This document shows positions 36,473 to 45,246 of a DNA stretch of 64,000 nucleotides, piece by piece. The translations under genes were made by a program, and so were the position numbers. Each line of letters starts with the position of its first letter. Position 1 is the first letter of the stretch. The notes below the pieces were generated by a model that ran no database searches, had not been told where the DNA came from, and saw nothing but the letters and a program-made list of their open reading frames with translations. Source of the DNA: Harenicola maris (lineage in GTDB: Bacteria; Pseudomonadota; Alphaproteobacteria; Rhodobacterales; Rhodobacteraceae); contig JADQAZ010000003.1 of NCBI GenBank assembly GCA_018524345.1, forward strand, positions 62,001 through 126,000, given 5' to 3'.

Positions 36473-37284
36473 ACGTGATGGCCAAGGCGCGGCAGTTGAC
36501 GGCGCAGGAGTTGAGCGCGGGCTATGACCGGCGCACCATCCTTGAGGATGTGAGCCTTGAGGTGCCTGCGGGCAAGATCACGGCGATTGTGGGCGGCAAT
36601 GCCTGCGGCAAGTCGACCTTGCTGCGGACGCTGGCGCGGATTTTGCAGCCCAAGGGCGGATCGGTTCTGCTGGATGGCAAGGCGGTGCATCAGATGCCAT
36701 CGCGTGCGGTGGCGCAGGTGATGGGGTTGCTGCCGCAGTCGCCCATCGCGCCCGAGGGGATCACGGTGTCCGATCTGGTCGGGCGCGGGCGGCATCCGCA
36801 TCAGGGGCTGTTTTCGCGTTGGAGCGCGGCGGATGATCGCGCGGTTGAGGCGGCGCTGGAGGCGACGGGCACCCGCGCCTTTGCCGAGCGCGAGTTGGAC
36901 ACCCTGTCGGGCGGGCAGCGCCAGCGGGTCTGGATCGCTATGGCGCTTGCGCAGGAGACCGATGTTCTGCTGCTCGATGAGCCGACGACCTTTTTGGATG
37001 TGGCGCATCAGATCGAGGTTCTGGACCTGTTGGTGGATATGAATCTGGCCCGTGGGACCACGGTTGTCATGGTGCTGCATGATCTGAACCTTGCGGTGCG
37101 CTATGCCGATCATCTGGTGGCTTTGGCCGATGGGCGGATTCATAGTGAGGGCGCGCCCGAGGCGGTTTTGACCGAGGATATGGTGCGGGCTGTCTTTGGC
37201 CTTGAGTGCCGTATCCAGCGCGATCCGATCTCTGGCGGGCCGTCGATGGTGCCGATCGGGCGGCATAAAAGCCAGTTGGCGTAA
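36469..37284 (+). CDS. Iron-siderophore ABC transporter ATP-binding protein
   Basis: The protein has 271 residues. Walker A is GGNACGKST, the signature LSGGQRQRVW, Walker B LLLDEPTTFLD and the H-loop VLHDLN. The FepC/FecE class is clear from the conserved VGRGRHPHQ Q-loop region. Coupled by ATGA to the permease. Confidence 0.95.
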   Translation: MNVMAKARQLTAQELSAGYDRRTILEDVSLEVPAGKITAIVGGNACGKSTLLRTLARILQPKGGSVLLDGKAVHQMPSRAVAQVMGLLPQSPIAPEGITVSDLVGRGRHPHQGLFSRWSAADDRAVEAALEATGTRAFAERELDTLSGGQRQRVWIAMALAQETDVLLLDEPTTFLDVAHQIEVLDLLVDMNLARGTTVVMVLHDLNLAVRYADHLVALADGRIHSEGAPEAVLTEDMVRAVFGLECRIQRDPISGGPSMVPIGRHKSQLA

Positions 37285-37320
37285 GGGATTGGCCGGTTTG
37301 TTTCAGGCCGCGTTAATAGT

Positions 37321-37335
37321 TTACTAAAAAAGTCA
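37321..37335 (+). promoter_or_regulatory. Candidate iron-responsive box upstream of the TonB-dependent receptor
   Basis: TTA-N9-TCA (TTACTAAAAAAGTCA) is one mismatch from TGA-N9-TCA and resembles the box upstream of the binding-protein gene, including the A-run. It lies about 75 bp before the receptor start. Confidence 0.3.
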
Positions 37336-37411
37336 GAGACCCCCCTCGCGCTTTGGAAATGCGAGGTGTAAGGATTATCCCGACTGATTCACTCAACAAT
37401 AGGATGCTTGC

Positions 37412-39502
37412 ATGTCCACTCTTTCTTCCTCCCTTCCGCGCGCGGGGTGGGGTTCCCTTCGTTCGGTTCTTTTGTGTTGCACGGCGATGATGCCGGGGAT
37501 GGCCTTGGCGCAGGGTGCCTATGAGCTGGACGAGGTTGTGCTGGAGGCCGAGGGAGGCGGCGCCGGTGCACAGGATGCGCAGACGATTGTGGCCACGGGG
37601 ATTGAAGTGGGCGGCAAGATCAGCGGGCCTGTTCTGGACATTCCGGCCAGTGTGTCGGTGGTGACATCGGCCGAGATCGAGCAGCGCGGGGCCAATACGG
37701 TGGAAGAGGTGTTGAACTACACCGCCGGTGCCTCGACCGACAGTTATGGCGCCGATGACCGGTTTGATTATTTCACCCTGCGCGGGTTCGAGGCCTATAC
37801 TTACCGTGATGGTCTGACCATTGGGGCGAACTTTGGCGGGATTCGCGAGGAGCCTTTTGCATTCGAGCGGGTCGAGGTGTTCCGGGGCGCGAATTCGGCG
37901 AGTTTTGGTGTGTCCGATCCCGGCGGGTCGGTGAACTATGTCACCAAGACCCCGCGGGAGGAGGCCTTTGGCAGTGCCTATGTCTCTTATGATTCCAACA
38001 ACTCCAAGGAGGTTGGCCTCGATTTCGGCGGTAAGCTGAATGACGAGGGGACGCTGACCTATCGCTTTACCGGTTTGCTCCGCGAGGGGGAGTATGAATA
38101 CCCCTATTCCGAGAACAACGAGACCTTTGGCATGCTTGGCCTGAGCTGGCGGCCCACGGATGCGAGCGAGCTGACCCTGATTGTGGACCAGCTGGACCGC
38201 GACTACGTGCCCGGCAGTGGCGGCTTCCCGATTGGCGGCGATTATGATCGCAGCGAGGATTTCTTTGGCGAACCTGATTACAACGACCGCGACACGAACC
38301 GGACCTCTGTGACCGTCAAGGGGCGGCATAGTTTCGGCAATGGTTTCGAGGTGAACGGGACCCTGCGTTATACCGACAGCAGCGACAGCTTTAACTATGC
38401 CTATGTGGCCGGCGCCGTGGATACGACCGTGTATCGCGCATTCTTTGCCTCCGAAGGGTCGACAGAGGCGGTGATTGGCGATGTGAACCTGAGCTATGCC
38501 GCCCAGTTCGGCGATTGGAAGAGCAAGACGATCTTCGGGATCGAGGCGTCTTCTTCGGATGATAAGGGACAGAGCTACTGGGGCTCTGCGCCCTCGCTGG
38601 ACCTGACGGATATTGTCTATACCGGCGCGCCGGACTCTGTGGGCATCTATAACGACAGCCGCACAGAGACCACGGGCAAGGCCGTCTACCTGCAGCAGGA
38701 CCTGAACTGGAACGAGAAGGTGATTATCTCGGCCGGTTTGCGTCATGACTGGATCGATGTGACCGAGACCGATTACCTTTATGGCACCGAGGAGGAGGGC
38801 GAGATCAGCGAGACCACAGGGCGTTTGGGTCTGACCTACAAGATCAACCCCGACCTTGCGGTTTACACCAGCTATGCGACCTCTGCCGTGCCTGCGGGCC
38901 TTGGGGTGGAGCCGGAGACCGGCGAGCAGGTTGAACTGGGTGTGAAATGGGCCCCTGCGGGGACCAATGCCCTGTTGTCGGCGGCGATCTATGACCTGAG
39001 CAAGACCAACATCACCCGCACCAACCCGCTGACCAACGAGTTGGAGGCGATTGGCGAGGTGCGTGTGCGTGGCTTTGATCTGGAAGGGAAGGCCGAGATC
39101 GGGGCCTATGACCTGACAGCCTCCTATAGCTACCTCGATGCGGAGATCGTCGAGAACGGGACATCGGGCAATGAGGGCAATCGTCCGGGTCTGGTGCCCG
39201 AGCATGTGGCCTCTGTCTGGGTGAGCCGGACATGGGAGAACGTCGGCCTTGGCGACCTGACCGCCGGTTTGGGTGTGCGGTACAACGGCGGCTACTACTT
39301 TGACGACAGCAATGCCGCCGGTGAGACCGGTGCCTTTACGGTGGTGGATGCGGCGGTGGCCTATGACCTGTCAGAGCAGACCACCCTGTCGATGAGTGTG
39401 ACCAACCTGCTGGATGAGAAGCACGTTTCCTACGGCGGCTTTTATGCGGATTTCTATTCCGCGGGCCGTGAGGTTTCGGTGAAGCTCGCCCACAGCTGGT
39501 GA
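37412..39502 (+). CDS. TonB-dependent siderophore receptor
   Basis: The protein has 696 residues. A signal peptide ends at ALAQ (about residue 34). A TonB-box-like stretch (ELDEVVLEAE) follows. The plug domain (SVSVVTSAEIEQRGANTVEEVL, DRFDYFTLRGFEAYTYRDG, VEVFRGANSASFG) is of the ferrichrome/ferrioxamine (FhuA/FoxA) type. A 22-strand barrel ends in a C-terminal Trp, as outer-membrane barrels do. It imports a ferric siderophore, probably hydroxamate by plug similarity, though this is inference. Its own terminator follows. Confidence 0.95.
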   Translation: MSTLSSSLPRAGWGSLRSVLLCCTAMMPGMALAQGAYELDEVVLEAEGGGAGAQDAQTIVATGIEVGGKISGPVLDIPASVSVVTSAEIEQRGANTVEEVLNYTAGASTDSYGADDRFDYFTLRGFEAYTYRDGLTIGANFGGIREEPFAFERVEVFRGANSASFGVSDPGGSVNYVTKTPREEAFGSAYVSYDSNNSKEVGLDFGGKLNDEGTLTYRFTGLLREGEYEYPYSENNETFGMLGLSWRPTDASELTLIVDQLDRDYVPGSGGFPIGGDYDRSEDFFGEPDYNDRDTNRTSVTVKGRHSFGNGFEVNGTLRYTDSSDSFNYAYVAGAVDTTVYRAFFASEGSTEAVIGDVNLSYAAQFGDWKSKTIFGIEASSSDDKGQSYWGSAPSLDLTDIVYTGAPDSVGIYNDSRTETTGKAVYLQQDLNWNEKVIISAGLRHDWIDVTETDYLYGTEEEGEISETTGRLGLTYKINPDLAVYTSYATSAVPAGLGVEPETGEQVELGVKWAPAGTNALLSAAIYDLSKTNITRTNPLTNELEAIGEVRVRGFDLEGKAEIGAYDLTASYSYLDAEIVENGTSGNEGNRPGLVPEHVASVWVSRTWENVGLGDLTAGLGVRYNGGYYFDDSNAAGETGAFTVVDAAVAYDLSEQTTLSMSVTNLLDEKHVSYGGFYADFYSAGREVSVKLAHSW

Positions 39503-39509
39503 GGGATGC

Positions 39510-39545
39510 GGGGGCGGCGCGGTGAGGTGCCGCCCCCGGTTTTTT
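39510..39545 (+). terminator. Intrinsic terminator after the receptor gene
   Basis: GGGGGCGGC / GCCGCCCCC stem with a ten-base loop, followed by GGTTTTTT. It would separate receptor expression from the reductase and TonB genes. Confidence 0.8.
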
Positions 39546-39578
39546 GAGTTTGCGGTGCAATGATCCGGAGATGACGTG

Positions 39579-40664
39579 ATGGCACAGGAGATGGACGGGG
39601 CGGCAGGCGCGCAGGCGGGTCAGGTGACTGCGCAGACCCTGATCCCCATGGCCGCGCCGCAGGAGCTGCTGGCGCAGTATCTGGCCCATATGGAGGCCTC
39701 TCACGCCATGACATTTGCCGAGGCGCGTGATGGCAGCCGCTGGTTTGCGCAGGACGGATACCGCATCGAGTTGCTGGCGCAGGCGGCCTCGCTGCGGGTG
39801 CGGCTGGAGGCGCCGGGGCAGGGGGCCATGGGCTTTGCCAAGGAAGGGCTGGTCCACCATATCGCCGAGATTGACGAGGGTTTGGCCGATGCGATCCGCT
39901 GGAGCGGCGCGGCGCAGCCCGAGGGGGAATTGCCCGAGAATTTCCGCGAGTTGACGGTTCTGGACAGCCGCGTGCTGTTCGAGGGGATGCAGCGGGTGAC
40001 CCTGCGCTATCCCGGGATCGGGGCGCTGGCGGAGCGCGGGGTGCACCTGCGGCTGATCCTGCCGCGTGATCCGGCGCGGCCTGCGACATGGCCGGTGATG
40101 GGGCGCAACGGGGCGCCGGTTTGGCCCAAGGGCGAGAACGCCCTGCATGCGCGTTATGTGACGCTGAAGAACATCCGCGCCGCTTGCGAAGAGGTCGATA
40201 TCGACATCGTGCGCCATGGCACGGGGATGATCTCGCGCTGGGCGCAGCAGGCCAAGCCGGGGGCGATTGTCGGGGCCATGGGGCCGATCGGCAAGGACAG
40301 CCTGCCTGCCGCCAAGGAGTATTTCATCGCCAGTGACGGCACCGGCCTGCCGGTGGTGGCGCAGATGCTGGCGCGGCTGTCGCCGCAGGCCTCGGGCGAT
40401 GTGGTTGTGGCCATGCCCGAGCGAGTTGATCCGGCGGGGTATTTCCCGCCGACCCCCCTTCGGGTGCATACGGTGCCGCCGCAGCGCTTCGAGGGCGAGA
40501 TCCTTGCCCTTGCGCAGGCGGCCACGGCGGCGGGGCGCACGGGATACGGGTTTTTCGCGGGGGAGTTTGCCAATGCGCAGGCCCTGCGCGGGCATTTCAA
40601 GACAGAGCTGGGTTTGGACAAGACGCGCCAGATCAGCGCCGCCTATTGGCGCAGGGGCCATTGA
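39579..40664 (+). CDS. DUF2218 domain fused to siderophore-interacting protein (ferric reductase)
   Basis: The protein has 361 residues from the ATG at 39579. The first 100 or so residues match DUF2218 (YLAHMEASHAMTF, LVHHIAEID). The remainder is a SIP/ViuB-like FAD-binding oxidoreductase (RYVTLKNIRAA, DIVRHGTGMISRWAQQAKPG, FIASDGTGLPVVAQML, FFAGEFANAQALRGHF). It probably releases iron from imported siderophore by reduction in the cytoplasm. DUF2218-SIP fusions are known in alphaproteobacteria. Confidence 0.9.
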   Translation: MAQEMDGAAGAQAGQVTAQTLIPMAAPQELLAQYLAHMEASHAMTFAEARDGSRWFAQDGYRIELLAQAASLRVRLEAPGQGAMGFAKEGLVHHIAEIDEGLADAIRWSGAAQPEGELPENFRELTVLDSRVLFEGMQRVTLRYPGIGALAERGVHLRLILPRDPARPATWPVMGRNGAPVWPKGENALHARYVTLKNIRAACEEVDIDIVRHGTGMISRWAQQAKPGAIVGAMGPIGKDSLPAAKEYFIASDGTGLPVVAQMLARLSPQASGDVVVAMPERVDPAGYFPPTPLRVHTVPPQRFEGEILALAQAATAAGRTGYGFFAGEFANAQALRGHFKTELGLDKTRQISAAYWRRGH

Positions 40665-40712
40665 GCCCGCCAGCGGCGCAGAACGTAGCAACGAACAAGA
40701 CAGGAGCCAATT

Positions 40713-41147
40713 ATGACAGGTCTAGGAAAGAGCCTTTTGGGGATCACCGCGGCGGCGCTTTGCGCCGGACCGCTTGTGGCGCAGGAGGCCGATATCAGCG
40801 GCAAGATTTTGGTGGAGCTTAATCAGGCGGTCACCAGCGGCAGTTCGTGCACCCTGACCTTTATGGTCACCAACGGACTTGAGAGCGCCATCGACAAGGC
40901 GGTTTACGAGACCGTGTTGTTTGACGCCGAGGGGCAGGTGAAAAGCCTGACCCTGTTCGATTTCGGCGCTCTGCCCGTGGCGCGGCCGCGGGTGCGACAG
41001 TTTGCGGTGCCGGAGGTGACCTGCGAGGGGCTGGGCCGTGTGTTGATCAACGGGGCGAACACCTGTGAGGGTGCGGATCTGGCAGAGGGGGTTTGCGGTT
41101 CGGCTGTTGTGCCCTCGACCCGCGTGGCGATCGAGGTGTTGGGCTGA
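40713..41147 (+). CDS. Small secreted protein in the ExbBD-TonB operon
   Basis: The protein has 144 residues. A signal peptide ends at PLVAQ (about 24). The mature part looks like a beta-sandwich with four cysteines (SSCTLTFMV, VTCEGLG, NTCEGADL, GVCGSAV). Its stop overlaps the ExbB start (TGATG). It may assist the TonB machinery or iron sensing in the periplasm. I do not recognise a named family. Confidence 0.7.
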   Translation: MTGLGKSLLGITAAALCAGPLVAQEADISGKILVELNQAVTSGSSCTLTFMVTNGLESAIDKAVYETVLFDAEGQVKSLTLFDFGALPVARPRVRQFAVPEVTCEGLGRVLINGANTCEGADLAEGVCGSAVVPSTRVAIEVLG

Positions 41148-41815
41148 TGTTGCAATTGTCTCAATGGATCGAGCCCCTGCGGCAGATTATCGAAGTGGGC
41201 GGCCCTGTGGTGGCCCTGTTGACGGCGGTGGGGGTTCTGACCCTTGCTGTGGTTCTGTATAAAATCTGGCAGTTCTGGATGGCGGGCGTGGGCCGGCACC
41301 GGGCGCTGCGTCTGGCCGTGGCGGCATGGGATGCGGGTGATCGCGCCGGGGCGCGGGCGCAGTTGGAGCGCTCCACCAGCTACCTTGCGCCGGTGATTGA
41401 TCTGGCCCTGAGCGCCACGCCGGATATGGCAGAGCGCCTTCAGGCCGATGCGGAAACGCGTTTTGCGCGGCTGGAGCGCGGCTTTCGCCTGCTTGATTCC
41501 GTGGCGCAGCTGGCGCCGCTTTTGGGGCTGTTCGGCACGGTTCTGGGGATGATCGAGGCGTTCCAGTCGCTGCAGGATGCGGGGGCGCAGGTTGACCCCT
41601 CGATCCTTGCGGGCGGGATCTGGGTGGCGCTGCTCACCACGGCGGTGGGCCTTGTGGTGGCGATGCCGACGGCGCTCTGCCTCAGCTGGCTTGAGGGCCG
41701 GATGGAAGCGGAGCGGGTGATTGCGGATAAGGCGATCATGACCGTCTTGCAGCCCACGGGGCAGAGCGGCAGCGCGCCGCTGGCTGCGGGCGGTATGGTG
41801 CCTGCCCATGGCTAA
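41147..41815 (+). CDS. exbB: MotA/TolQ/ExbB proton channel protein
   Basis: The protein has 222 residues from the ATG at 41147. There are three transmembrane helices (about 20-40, 125-150, 160-185). LLDSVAQLAPLLGLFGTVLGMI and the third-helix region GGIWVALLTTAVGLVVAMP are the ExbB/TolQ signature. With ExbD it converts proton flow into TonB movement. Context (TonB, receptor) favours ExbB over TolQ. Confidence 0.93.
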   Translation: MLQLSQWIEPLRQIIEVGGPVVALLTAVGVLTLAVVLYKIWQFWMAGVGRHRALRLAVAAWDAGDRAGARAQLERSTSYLAPVIDLALSATPDMAERLQADAETRFARLERGFRLLDSVAQLAPLLGLFGTVLGMIEAFQSLQDAGAQVDPSILAGGIWVALLTTAVGLVVAMPTALCLSWLEGRMEAERVIADKAIMTVLQPTGQSGSAPLAAGGMVPAHG

Positions 41816-42188
41816 GGCACGCAGACGGCGGCGCAAATTGTCGATGACATCGCTGATTGATGTCATCTTTTTGCTGCTGTTGTTTTTCATGCTGACCTCG
41901 ACCTTTTCCAAGTTCTCCGAGGTGGAATTGTCGGCGGCGGCGGGCGGGGGCGCGGTGCCTGCGCCGGATGTGCCGCCGATGTTCCTGCAGCTGGGCGTGG
42001 ATGAGTTGCGCCTGAATGGCGAGGCCTTGGCGCTTGAGGCGCTGGGCAGCTCGCCCCTTGGCGCGGCGGAGGAGGGCAGCGTGCTGCTGGTCAGCCTTGC
42101 GCCCGAGGTGGATGCACAGCGTCTGACCGATGTTCTGGTGGCGTTGCGGGGGCTGACCGCCTTGCGCGTGACGGTTTTGGGGGGCTGA
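41808..42188 (+). CDS. exbD: ExbD/TolR biopolymer transport protein, first copy
   Basis: The protein has 126 residues. MTSLIDVIFLLLLFFMLTSTF is the single transmembrane helix with the proton-carrying Asp. A small periplasmic domain follows. It overlaps exbB by 8 bp. Confidence 0.92.
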   Translation: MAKARRRRRKLSMTSLIDVIFLLLLFFMLTSTFSKFSEVELSAAAGGGAVPAPDVPPMFLQLGVDELRLNGEALALEALGSSPLGAAEEGSVLLVSLAPEVDAQRLTDVLVALRGLTALRVTVLGG

Positions 42189-42191
42189 GCC

Positions 42192-42581
42192 ATGCGCAAA
42201 CTGGCCAAAGGCAAACCGCAGCGCGAGCCGACGATCGCATTGATCAACATCGTCTTCTTGATGCTGGTGTTTTTCATGGTGGCGGGGACATTGGCGCAGC
42301 CGCTGGACCCCGCGTTGCGCCTTGTGCAGACCGAGGGGCTTGAGGGGCGCGCGCCGCCCGATGCTTTGGTGGTGCATGCGGACGGGCGGCTGGGCTTTCG
42401 CGGCGATGCGCCCGCCGATGCGGAGGCTTTTGTGGCGGGACTGTCCGAGGAGGAGCGCGCCGTGGTGCGCCTTGTGCCGGACCGCGCCCTGCCTGCGCTT
42501 GAGCTTGTGGCCCTGACCCGCGCCCTGCGCGCTGCGGGGGCGCAGAAGGTGATGTTGGTTACAGAACGGGGGCTGCAATGA
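42192..42581 (+). CDS. ExbD/TolR biopolymer transport protein, second copy
   Basis: The protein has 129 residues. The helix is IALINIVFLMLVFFMVAGTL. Here the usual D of the D-V-I-F motif is N (LINIVF), so the proton-carrying Asp is replaced. The two ExbD copies are clearly diverged and may form a mixed dimer in the ExbB pore. It overlaps tonB by 4 bp. Confidence 0.88.
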   Translation: MRKLAKGKPQREPTIALINIVFLMLVFFMVAGTLAQPLDPALRLVQTEGLEGRAPPDALVVHADGRLGFRGDAPADAEAFVAGLSEEERAVVRLVPDRALPALELVALTRALRAAGAQKVMLVTERGLQ

Positions 42582-43561
42582 TCGCGCGGTCGATGGCGGC
42601 AAAAGTGGTGTCTCTGGTCACGGCGGGGACGCTGGTGATTGGCGGGTTTTTCCTGACGGCCTCTGATCTGGAGGTCGAGATCGAGGGCGGCGCCGAAGGG
42701 GCGGCGATGGATATCGGCACCGCCTTTGAGGATATGGTGACGGGGACACTGAGCGCCGAGCCGGTGGAGACGCCGGTGGTGGAGGCGATGGAGCCGGAGG
42801 TGACGGAGCCGCAGGCGGTCGCGGCGCCTATGGAGGCCGTGGAGCCTGTCGAGGCGCCCGCGCCCGAGGTGACGCAGGCGGCGCCGACGCAAGCGGCCGA
42901 GGCCCTGCCGGTGGAGCCAGCGCAGGCGGCCCTCGTGCCCCTGCCCATGCAGCCGCTGGCCCCGAGCGAGGTGCCCGTGGTAAGCGCCCAGGCCCCGGCA
43001 GAGACCATCGAGGCGCAGGAGCCCGAGAGCGCCGCGCCGCCCGCCTCGCAGAGGCCGCAGCGGCGCGATCCGGCCAAGGCGCCAAAACAGGTGGTGCCGG
43101 CCCCGGCGAAGAAGACGCCGGTGAAAAAGGAGCCGGTGAAGAAAACACCGGTGAAGAAGGCCCCGCCGAAACAGGCCGCCAAAGCCCCCAGCGGCAACGC
43201 ACAGCGCAACAACACCAAGGGCGCGGCCACCACCAGCAGCAAGACCACCAAGGGCACGCAATCCGGCACCGCAAAGCGCCAATCGGCGCAGAGCGGCAAT
43301 GCGGCGGCGAGCAACTACCCCGGGCAGGTGATGCGCCGCATCAGCCGCGTGTCCAAACCACGGGTGAAATCGCGCGGCACGGCGGTGATTGCCTTCTCCG
43401 TGTCCGGCAATGGCGGTTTGGCGCGGGTCTCTGTGGCGCGGAGCTCAGGCTCGGCGGCGCTGGATCAGGCGGCGGTGGCGGTGATCCGCAAGGCGGCCCC
43501 TTTCCCCGCGCCGCCCAAGGGGGCGCAGCGCCAGTTTACCATCCGTATCAAAGGGCGCTGA
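42578..43561 (+). CDS. tonB: TonB-family energy transducer
   Basis: The protein has 327 residues. An N-terminal helix (VVSLVTAGTLVIGGFFL) is followed by a long Pro/Glu/Ala-rich region, then a Lys-Pro-rich stretch with repeated KKTPVKK and KKEPVKK units. The C-terminal domain (YPGQVMRRISRVSKPR, AVIAFSVSGNGGLARV, ALDQAAVAVIRKAAPFPAPP) is the receptor-binding TonB fold. It energises the receptor encoded upstream. Confidence 0.93.
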   Translation: MIARSMAAKVVSLVTAGTLVIGGFFLTASDLEVEIEGGAEGAAMDIGTAFEDMVTGTLSAEPVETPVVEAMEPEVTEPQAVAAPMEAVEPVEAPAPEVTQAAPTQAAEALPVEPAQAALVPLPMQPLAPSEVPVVSAQAPAETIEAQEPESAAPPASQRPQRRDPAKAPKQVVPAPAKKTPVKKEPVKKTPVKKAPPKQAAKAPSGNAQRNNTKGAATTSSKTTKGTQSGTAKRQSAQSGNAAASNYPGQVMRRISRVSKPRVKSRGTAVIAFSVSGNGGLARVSVARSSGSAALDQAAVAVIRKAAPFPAPPKGAQRQFTIRIKGR

Positions 43562-43576
43562 GGCCTGCAGTTGGGC

Positions 43577-43704
43577 GGGCGCATTTTTTTCGGATGAAAA
43601 AAATGCGCCCGGGTCGGCCCGGCGGCAGCCGGGGCGAAACCTGAGGGGGCGGAGAAGAGATTTTGTGCCTTCGGCGAGGATATTTGCGCCAATAAGAAGC
43701 GGGG
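43577..43704. repeat. Dispersed repeat, family B copy 2
   Basis: A perfect 15-bp hairpin (GGGCGCATTTTTTTC with partner, loop GGAT) is followed by a GC hairpin and the same tail as copy 1, with AAGAGATTTTGTGCC and GATATTTGCGCCAATAAG. It starts 16 bp after tonB. Confidence 0.85.
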
Positions 43705-43709
43705 ATACA

Positions 43710-43743
43710 AAAAGGGCGCGCTGCGGATGCGGCGCGCCCTTTT
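43710..43743. terminator. Bidirectional terminator between tonB and glyA
   Basis: AAAAGGGCGCGC / GCGCGCCCTTTT with a ten-base loop. It has T-runs on both strands and so can serve both convergent genes. Confidence 0.85.
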
Positions 43744-43763
43744 GGATTGATTTTCCGGAGGGG

Positions 43764-45059
43764 TTAGGCCTCTGGGTAGATCGGGAATTTCTGGCACAAG
43801 GCGGTGACTTCGGCTTTGACCTGTTCCTCGACCTCTGCGTTGCCCTCTTCGCCATTGGCGGAGAGACCCTCTGTGACCTTGACGATCCAGCGGGCGATCT
43901 GGCGGAACTCTTCCTCGCCGAAGCCGCGGGTTGTGCCCGCAGGGGTGCCGAGGCGGATGCCGGAGGTGACGAAGGGTTTCTCCGGATCAAACGGCACGCC
44001 GTTTTTGTTGCAGGTGATATGGGCGCGGCCAAGGGCGGCCTCTGCGGCTTTGCCGGTTACGCTTTTGGGGCGCAGGTCGGCGAGCAGGAGGTGGTTGTCT
44101 GTGCCGCCGGAGACCACGTCGATCCCGCCTTTCATCAGCTCGTCCGCCATGGCGCGGGCATTGGCCACCACCTGTGCGGCGTAGTCTTTGAACTCCGGAC
44201 GCAGGGCCTCGGCGAAGGCCACGGCCTTGGCGGCGATGACATGCATCAGGGGGCCGCCTTGCAGGCCGGGGAAGACCGCCGAGTTGATCTTTTTCGCGAT
44301 CGCCGCGTCATTGGTCAGGATCAGGCCGCCGCGCGGGCCGCGCAGGCTTTTGTGGGTTGTGGTTGTGACCACATCGGCGTGGGGCAGGGGCGAGGGGTGG
44401 GCGCCGCCCGCCACGAGCCCTGCGATATGGGCCATATCGACATGCAGCACCGCGCCGACCTCATCCGCGATTTCGCGGAAAGCCGCCCAGTCCCATGTGC
44501 GGGAGTAGGCGGTGCCGCCTGCGAGGATGAGTTTGGGTTTATGTTCCAGCGCCTTGGCGCGGACCTCGTCCATGTCGAGCATCTGGTCTTGTTTGCGCAC
44601 GCCGTAGGAGACCACGTTGAACCATTTGCCGGACATGTTCACGGGCGAGCCGTGGGTCAGGTGACCGCCGGAGTTGAGGTCGAGCCCCATGAAGGTATCG
44701 CCGGGCTGGAGCAGGGCCAGAAACACGGCTTGGTTCATCTGGCTGCCGGAGTTTGGCTGCACATTGGCGAATTCGCAGCCGAAGAGTTCCTTGGCCCGTT
44801 CGATGGCCAGTGTTTCGGCGATATCGACGTATTGGCAGCCGCCGTAGTAGCGTTTGCCCGGATACCCTTCGGCGTATTTGTTGGTCATGATGGAGCCTTG
44901 GGCCTCCATCACGGCGGCGGAGACGATGTTCTCGGAGGCGATCAGCTCGATCTCTTCGCGTTGACGGCCGAGTTCGAGGCCGATGGATTTGGCGATCTCG
45001 GGGTCGCGCGAGGCGAGTGTTTCGGTGAAAAATCCGGTGTCACGGTGAGAGGCGGTCAT
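43764..45059 (-). CDS. glyA: Serine hydroxymethyltransferase GlyA
   Basis: The protein has 431 residues from the ATG at 45059 (GGAAGG upstream). [16 protein letters not shown] and [16 protein letters not shown] are substrate/cofactor motifs, and the PLP lysine is in [14 protein letters not shown]. It interconverts serine and glycine with tetrahydrofolate. A palindrome GGCCTC-GG-GAGGCC (45084-45097) lies in its leader. I see no match to a known glycine or folate riboswitch. Confidence 0.98.
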   Translation of the reverse strand: MTASHRDTGFFTETLASRDPEIAKSIGLELGRQREEIELIASENIVSAAVMEAQGSIMTNKYAEGYPGKRYYGGCQYVDIAETLAIERAKELFGCEFANVQPNSGSQMNQAVFLALLQPGDTFMGLDLNSGGHLTHGSPVNMSGKWFNVVSYGVRKQDQMLDMDEVRAKALEHKPKLILAGGTAYSRTWDWAAFREIADEVGAVLHVDMAHIAGLVAGGAHPSPLPHADVVTTTTHKSLRGPRGGLILTNDAAIAKKINSAVFPGLQGGPLMHVIAAKAVAFAEALRPEFKDYAAQVVANARAMADELMKGGIDVVSGGTDNHLLLADLRPKSVTGKAAEAALGRAHITCNKNGVPFDPEKPFVTSGIRLGTPAGTTRGFGEEEFRQIARWIVKVTEGLSANGEEGNAEVEEQVKAEVTALCQKFPIYPEA

Positions 45060-45246
45060 TGGCTGGGCCTTCCTTAAATCTTTGGCCTCGGGAGGCCTTA
45101 ACAGGTGCAGATGCGGGGGATGTAGCGCCAATTCACGCGGCGTAAAAGGGGCGATTGGACGCGTGTGCATTGGCGAAAGGTGAATGCCCTATGGCGGCGG
45201 GGCCGTATATGGCGTTAGGGTGGGGCAAGCGAGGGGAGCCAAGCGC

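Noticed and set aside
37313-39205. A 630-codon open frame antisense to the TonB-dependent receptor
   Set aside because: No domain, no ribosome binding site, and the sense strand encodes a complete receptor with signal peptide, plug and barrel.
45060-45246. A glycine or tetrahydrofolate riboswitch upstream of glyA
   Set aside because: Only one short palindrome is visible and none of the conserved cores of those classes could be found by eye.
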